Assembly (NCBI GenBank): GCA_963082875.1
Contig: OY720098.1
Location: 620,001-684,000, forward strand
Reading direction: 5' to 3'
Origin: Corella eumyota
Lineage: Eukaryota; Chordata; Ascidiacea; Phlebobranchia; Corellidae
Length of the DNA stretch: 64,000 nucleotides
Below the pieces are notes generated by a model. It was not told the DNA's origin, did no database searches, and was given only the letters and a program-made list of their open reading frames with translations. Below are positions 61,990-64,000 of this stretch, piece after piece. A program made the translations under genes and the position numbers. Numbering within the stretch: position 1 is the stretch's first letter; each line of letters starts with the position of its first letter.

Positions 61990-62268
61990 TTGGCAGTCTG
62001 GTGTACTGGTACACTTGGTTTCACTACATACTGACGTGAGATTCTAGGTTTGATTCTCAATGTTGTAGCACCCTAAAGAAAGGCGTTATTAACGGTATAA
62101 ACTCCAGCTGAACCAATACTTAATCAGCAGCATAATTATCGGGCAATTATATTTAATAATGTTCCAAACTACCACAGACAACTTAAGACTTGGTCAGGGT
62201 AACAAATGTTACTTTATGTTTAAGCTGTGAGGCCGGCTTTTCCACATCGAGAATAAATAAATATAAAA
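61990..62268 (+). mobile_element. tRNA-derived SINE (family 1), diverged
   Basis: Ends about 70 bp before the DNAJC10 start codon. Head GGCAGTCTGGTGTACTGGTA; tail CACATCGAGAATAAATAAA. Confidence 0.85.
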
Positions 62269-62337
62269 ATTAGGATTTTGTATAACAAGGGTTCACTTAC
62301 TAACAAACTAATGTGTTTTTCAAGGTCAATTGTCAGG

Positions 62338-63729
62338 ATGAAATATTTAAAGTTTTTCTTGTTAGTTTTTGTCTCGTGTTGCCTCGCAGAGGAGGATTAT
62401 TACGAGACATTGGGAATCACAAGAGAAGCTGACATTAAGGAAATAAGAAGAGGTTTCAAGAAAATTGCTTTAAAAATGCATCCTGATAAAAATGTGGTGA
62501 GTAGTTCATCCTCATTGTTGGAAATCACGAAGTTATTCATTTATTTAAATTAAAAAAAATTTGTAAATTTTTTGGGGTAACCATTAGCAAACAAGGGATA
62601 CAGCAAACTGTGTAACAAAACTTATAATTTTATGCACATAATTTTATGATTTAACCCCTGCTAAAATTGATTACTTTTTTGTTTTTTTTATATGTTTCTA
62701 TTATACCTACTATAAATCCTATCTAGAGCTTTAGAGTTTTATTCTTTCAAAGATTTATTCTTGTACTAGAGTCCAATTTTGGCCACAACAACCTTGTAGA
62801 AATTTAAAACTAATTAAACGAAATGTTTATTGCTAATAAAACCAAATATCTTTTTTTTTTTTTGATTTACTACTGCTCTCATCTAGAATGATCCTGAAGC
62901 TCACGACAAATTCGTCCGCATTAACCACATCTATGAAGTCCTCAAAGATGAGGACATGAGGAAGAAGTACGACAAGTACGGAGAGGAAGGACTTAAGGAT
63001 GACAAACATAACGGAAGAAGATACGAAAGTTATCAATATTACAAGGAAGAATTTGGTAAAATTTTGTTAAAGAATAAACCAGTGGAATATTTAAAGATAT
63101 TTTTTTATTTATTTATTCTTGATGTGAAAAGGTTGACAGTCTCAACATAGAGTAACATCAGTTACCCTGACCCAGTTTCAAATTGACTTTGGCAGTTTGG
63201 GATATTATTGATTATAATTGCCCGGTAATTCTACTGCTGATTAAGTGCTGGCTCAGCAGGAGTTTATATCGTTTAGAGCGCCTTACTTAAGGGCGCTACA
63301 GCATGAGATCAATGTAGATTGAACCAAAGACTTCATGTAGTGAAGTTATGACTACCACACCACGCTACTGATTTAAATCCAAAACTAAATTAATTAAAGT
63401 TTTTTACAATATTTTTTTTTAATTAATTTTTTCAGGAATTTACGATGATGATCCAGAAGTTGTAACACTTGATGGCGGGGATTTTGGTGAGTAATTAATT
63501 AAACAAATTAGGTTTTAATGGGTAATTAATGGTTAAAAACGTTAGTTTAAGTTAGAAGTATATCTATATTATACTATATTTATTTAACAATAAAAAACTT
63601 TTTCGATTTAATTAAAAATAATAAAAAATTGTGATTTTTTGTGTAGATGCTGCTGTGAACTCTGGTGAAGTTTGGTTTGTGAATTTTTATTCTCCAAGAT
63701 GTCATCATTGCCATGAACTTGCACCAACG
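62338..63729 (+). CDS. DNAJC10: DNAJC10/ERdj5, N-terminal part (continues past the window)
   Basis: ER-lumen co-chaperone and disulfide reductase that recruits BiP and reduces substrates for ER-associated degradation. Exons seen: 62338-62496, 62887-63055, 63436-63486, 63647-63729, 154 codons. Start chosen at MKYLKFFLLVFVSCCLAEED, a signal peptide; an upstream in-frame ATG would place a polar stretch before it. The J domain (about 20-90) has YETLGITREADIKEIRRGF, HPD in MHPDKN and DMRKKYDKYGEEGL. YESYQYYKEEFGIYDDDPE and DAAVNSGEVWFVNFYSPRC match human DNAJC10 closely. The first thioredoxin-type active site reads CHHC where human has CSHC. The remaining thioredoxin domains and the KDEL-type signal lie outside the window. 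Confidence 0.93.
63100..63371 (-). mobile_element. tRNA-derived SINE (family 1)
   Basis: In DNAJC10 intron 2. Tail TTATTCTTGATGTGAAAAGG to head CCACACCACGCTACTG. Confidence 0.88.
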
Positions 63730-63821
63730 GTATGTACAACTTATTTAAATATGTTGGTTAACTTTATTCAATCATACTTTAAAACATTGTCCATGAAGGT
63801 ATACTTAGATTCCAGCAATTT

Positions 63822-64000
63822 TTTATATAGATCTTTATTGACAATGTGGGAAGGTCGACTTTCAACCCAGTCAAGTCAATTTTGACAGTTTGGAATATTA
63901 TTGATTGTAATTTCTTGTTAATTAGTCTGAGGATTGGTTTTGGCTAAGCATAAGTTTATGCTGTTTAAAGCACCTAACCCAGGATAACTTTAAAATGTAA
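63822..64000 (-). mobile_element. tRNA-derived SINE (family 1), cut by window edge
   Basis: Tail and part of the body in DNAJC10 intron 4 (TTTATTGACAATGTGGGAAG, GTCGAC). A deletion has removed the GTTACTC hairpin. Confidence 0.7.

Overview
The window is animal nuclear DNA, very AT-rich, with multi-exon genes, short GT-AG introns and many short dispersed repeats. The proteins are clear chordate orthologues (GPD2, ACADL, MAP4K3/5, DESI1, DNAJC10, SARS2, MIC19). Compact genes, small introns, closely spaced same-strand gene pairs and abundant tRNA-derived SINEs suggest an ascidian tunicate, probably a Ciona-like sea squirt. The species is an inference; the gene identities are much firmer.

Layout. 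1-3353, minus: an unrecognised gene built from short in-phase exons and two repeat-coding exons, open at the left edge. 3646-4190: two copies of one MITE in inverted orientation. 5842-7491, plus: intronless mitochondrial seryl-tRNA synthetase, followed 150 bp downstream by a six-exon DESI1 peptidase gene (7645-9586). 10559-20115, minus: mitochondrial glycerol-3-phosphate dehydrogenase GPD2 in 15 exons. 22071-35503, plus: a GCK-type MAP4K3/5 kinase in 27 exons. 37153-39489, minus: long-chain acyl-CoA dehydrogenase in four exons, with an intronless MIC19/25-type gene (39675-40187) just upstream on the same strand. 40753-60681, minus: four tandem 12-exon paralogues of the BPI/LBP/PLTP lipid-binding fold, each a predicted secreted protein of 483-488 residues. 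62338-end, plus: the first four exons of DNAJC10/ERdj5, cut by the window edge.

Functionally, GPD2, ACADL, MIC19 and SARS2 are mitochondrial (electron entry from glycerol-3-phosphate, beta-oxidation, cristae structure, mitochondrial translation). DNAJC10 and the BPI-like proteins use the secretory pathway. I see no sign that the neighbours form one pathway. The only real clusters are the BPI-fold array and two candidate operon-like pairs (SARS2-DESI1 and MIC19-ACADL).

Intergenic and intronic DNA is filled by about 28 copies of a ~290-bp tRNA-headed SINE, a second tRNA-like repeat that has grown into an ~80-bp tandem array inside an intron of the fourth BPI-like gene, and a third non-tRNA dispersed repeat. 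Exon models below were assembled by hand from splice sites and reading phase. Each multi-exon model has a length divisible by three and phases consistent at every junction, except the two genes cut by the window edges, whose visible junctions are all in phase.
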